7,687 nucleotides of DNA from an uncultured Hyphomicrobiales bacterium. GTDB lineage: Bacteria; Pseudomonadota; Alphaproteobacteria; Rhizobiales; Aestuariivirgaceae. Within the stretch, counting starts at the first letter, position 1, and each line of letters opens with the position of its first letter. Under the pieces are notes generated by a model. That model made no database searches and was not told the origin of the DNA. It saw nothing but the letters and a program-made list of their open reading frames with translations. The position numbers and the translations under genes were made by a program. This document shows positions 6,591 to 7,687 of this stretch, piece after piece. The DNA is taken from positions 1 to 7,687 of the forward strand of contig CAIYXE010000492.1 of the NCBI GenBank assembly GCA_903930095.1. Direction: 5' to 3'.

Positions 6591-7687
6591 TTGGCATATG
6601 ACTTCATCATCACCGGCGGCGGCTCGGCAGGCTGCGCCATTGCCGCGCGGCTGAGCGAGGACCCCGACGTGAACGTGCTGCTTCTCGAGGCGGGCGGCAG
6701 CGACAAGGGCCTGCTGTTCCAGATCCCCGCGGGCTTCGCCAAGATGACGAAGGGCGTTGCCAGCTGGGGCTGGTCCACCGTTCCGCAGAAGCACATGAAC
6801 GGACGCGTGCTGTGGTACACGCAGGCCAAGGTGATCGGCGGCGGGTCCTCGATCAACGCGCAGATCTACACGCGCGGCAATGCCGACGACTATGATGCAT
6901 GGGAGCGCGACCACGGCTGCCATGGCTGGAACCACCGCACGCTGCTTCCCTATTTCCGCCGCGCCGAGGGCAACCAGCGCTTCGTCAACGAGTTCCATGG
7001 CGCCGACGGTCCGCTCGGCGTCTCGATGCCCCTCGCCCCGCTGCCCGTTGCCGATGCGTTCATCAAGGCGGCGCAGCAATATGGCATTCCCTATAATCCT
7101 GACTTCAACGGGGCAAGGCAGGAAGGTGCGGGCTTCTACCAGCTGACACAGCGGGACGGCCGGCGTTCCTCCGCGGCCTCAGCCTATCTGGGCCCCGCCG
7201 CGGAACGCCGGAACCTCACGGTGCGCATGGGCGTCCAGGTGGCGAGGATCGTGCTCGAGGGATCGCGCGCCGTAGGGGTTGAGATCATGGGCGCGAGCGG
7301 CCGCGAAACGCTGCGCGCGGAACGCGAGGTTATCGTCACTTCGGGCGCCATCGGCTCACCAAAGCTTCTGCTGCAATCGGGGATCGGGCCTGCGGATGAG
7401 CTTAAATCCGTTGGCGTCTCCCCCCTGCACGATCTTCCCGGTGTCGGGCGGAACCTGCAAGACCATCTCGACCTCTTCACCATTGCCGAATGCTCCGGCC
7501 CCCACAGCTATGATGCCTACGCCAAGCCGCACCTGGCCCTGTGGGCGGGGCTTCAGTACATGATGTTCAAGCGCGGGCCCGCGGCCTCAAGCCTCTTCGA
7601 GACGGGTGCCTTCTGGTATTCGGACAAGACCGCCCCCCTGCCCGACATCCAGCTCCATTTCGGCCTTGGCTCCGGCATTGAGGCGGG
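6591..7687 (+). CDS. GMC-family FAD-dependent oxidoreductase (choline dehydrogenase-like; partial, N-terminal 365 residues)
   Basis: This is a flavoenzyme of the glucose-methanol-choline family, which oxidises an alcohol group. The N-terminal FAD-binding motif is YDFIITGGGSAGC (3-15; GxGxxG at 9-14), with the ribose-binding acid in LLLEAGG (E33). Both family signatures are present: AKVIGGGSSINAQIYTRG (79-96) and GAIGSPKLLLQSGIG (252-266), followed by GVGRNLQDHLD (284-294). The catalytic histidine region near the C-terminus is beyond the right edge; the family usually has about 530-560 residues. No signal peptide is seen, so it is probably cytoplasmic. The start is TTG with AGGGG 9 nt upstream; a GTG at 6543 would add 16 residues unlike the family. 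The gene is divergent from the dioxygenase-transporter operon and shares its operator region, which suggests a joint catabolic task. Its alcohol substrate is unknown. Confidence 0.94.
   Translation, partial: MAYDFIITGGGSAGCAIAARLSEDPDVNVLLLEAGGSDKGLLFQIPAGFAKMTKGVASWGWSTVPQKHMNGRVLWYTQAKVIGGGSSINAQIYTRGNADDYDAWERDHGCHGWNHRTLLPYFRRAEGNQRFVNEFHGADGPLGVSMPLAPLPVADAFIKAAQQYGIPYNPDFNGARQEGAGFYQLTQRDGRRSSAASAYLGPAAERRNLTVRMGVQVARIVLEGSRAVGVEIMGASGRETLRAEREVIVTSGAIGSPKLLLQSGIGPADELKSVGVSPLHDLPGVGRNLQDHLDLFTIAECSGPHSYDAYAKPHLALWAGLQYMMFKRGPAASSLFETGAFWYSDKTAPLPDIQLHFGLGSGIEA

Noticed and set aside
6552..7079. 175-codon minus-strand open frame opposite the GMC gene
   Set aside because: It runs antisense to both FAD and GMC signature motifs and has no domain of its own.

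Overview
The window reads as one catabolic/uptake locus from a GC-rich alphaproteobacterium, most likely a member of the Hyphomicrobiales (Rhizobiales). The basis is the high GC content at third codon positions, the style of the binding-protein-dependent sugar transporter, and the gene mix of LacI regulator, GMC oxidoreductase and phytanoyl-CoA-type dioxygenase. The taxon is an inference from style, not from a marker gene. I see no insertion sequences, tRNA or rRNA genes, CRISPR arrays or integration sites.

Layout: six genes lie on the minus strand and are read right to left. They are a Fe(II)/2-oxoglutarate dioxygenase (6441 to 5566), a LacI-family regulator (5534 to 4497), a periplasmic solute-binding protein (4398 to 2923), two MalF/MalG-type permeases (2913 to 1765 and 1768 to 584, overlapping by 4 nt in an ATGA) and a MalK/UgpC-type ATPase (from 556, cut by the left edge). 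Gaps are 31, 98, 9, -4 and 27 nt, so this is probably one operon, possibly with an extra start point ahead of the binding protein. A GMC-family FAD oxidoreductase is transcribed divergently from 6591 and is cut by the right edge.

The 149-nt divergent spacer (6442 to 6590) holds two head-to-tail 12-bp near-copies (TAAACGTTTAGC and TAAACGATTAGC). Each is centred on a CpG and looks like a LacI-family operator, so the regulator encoded in the operon plausibly controls both directions. A perfect 24-bp palindrome followed by a short U-run lies just after the binding-protein gene, inside the first codons of the first permease. It probably tunes the ratio of binding protein to permease.

Working model (inference): a carbohydrate-like or polyol-like compound is captured by the binding protein and imported by the CUT1-type ABC transporter. 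Inside the cell it is oxidised by the dioxygenase and the GMC enzyme, and the compound or a product releases the LacI regulator. The substrate cannot be named from this sequence. Both permeases are about 80 to 110 residues longer than usual, with extra membrane segments, so the transporter is an unusual subtype.
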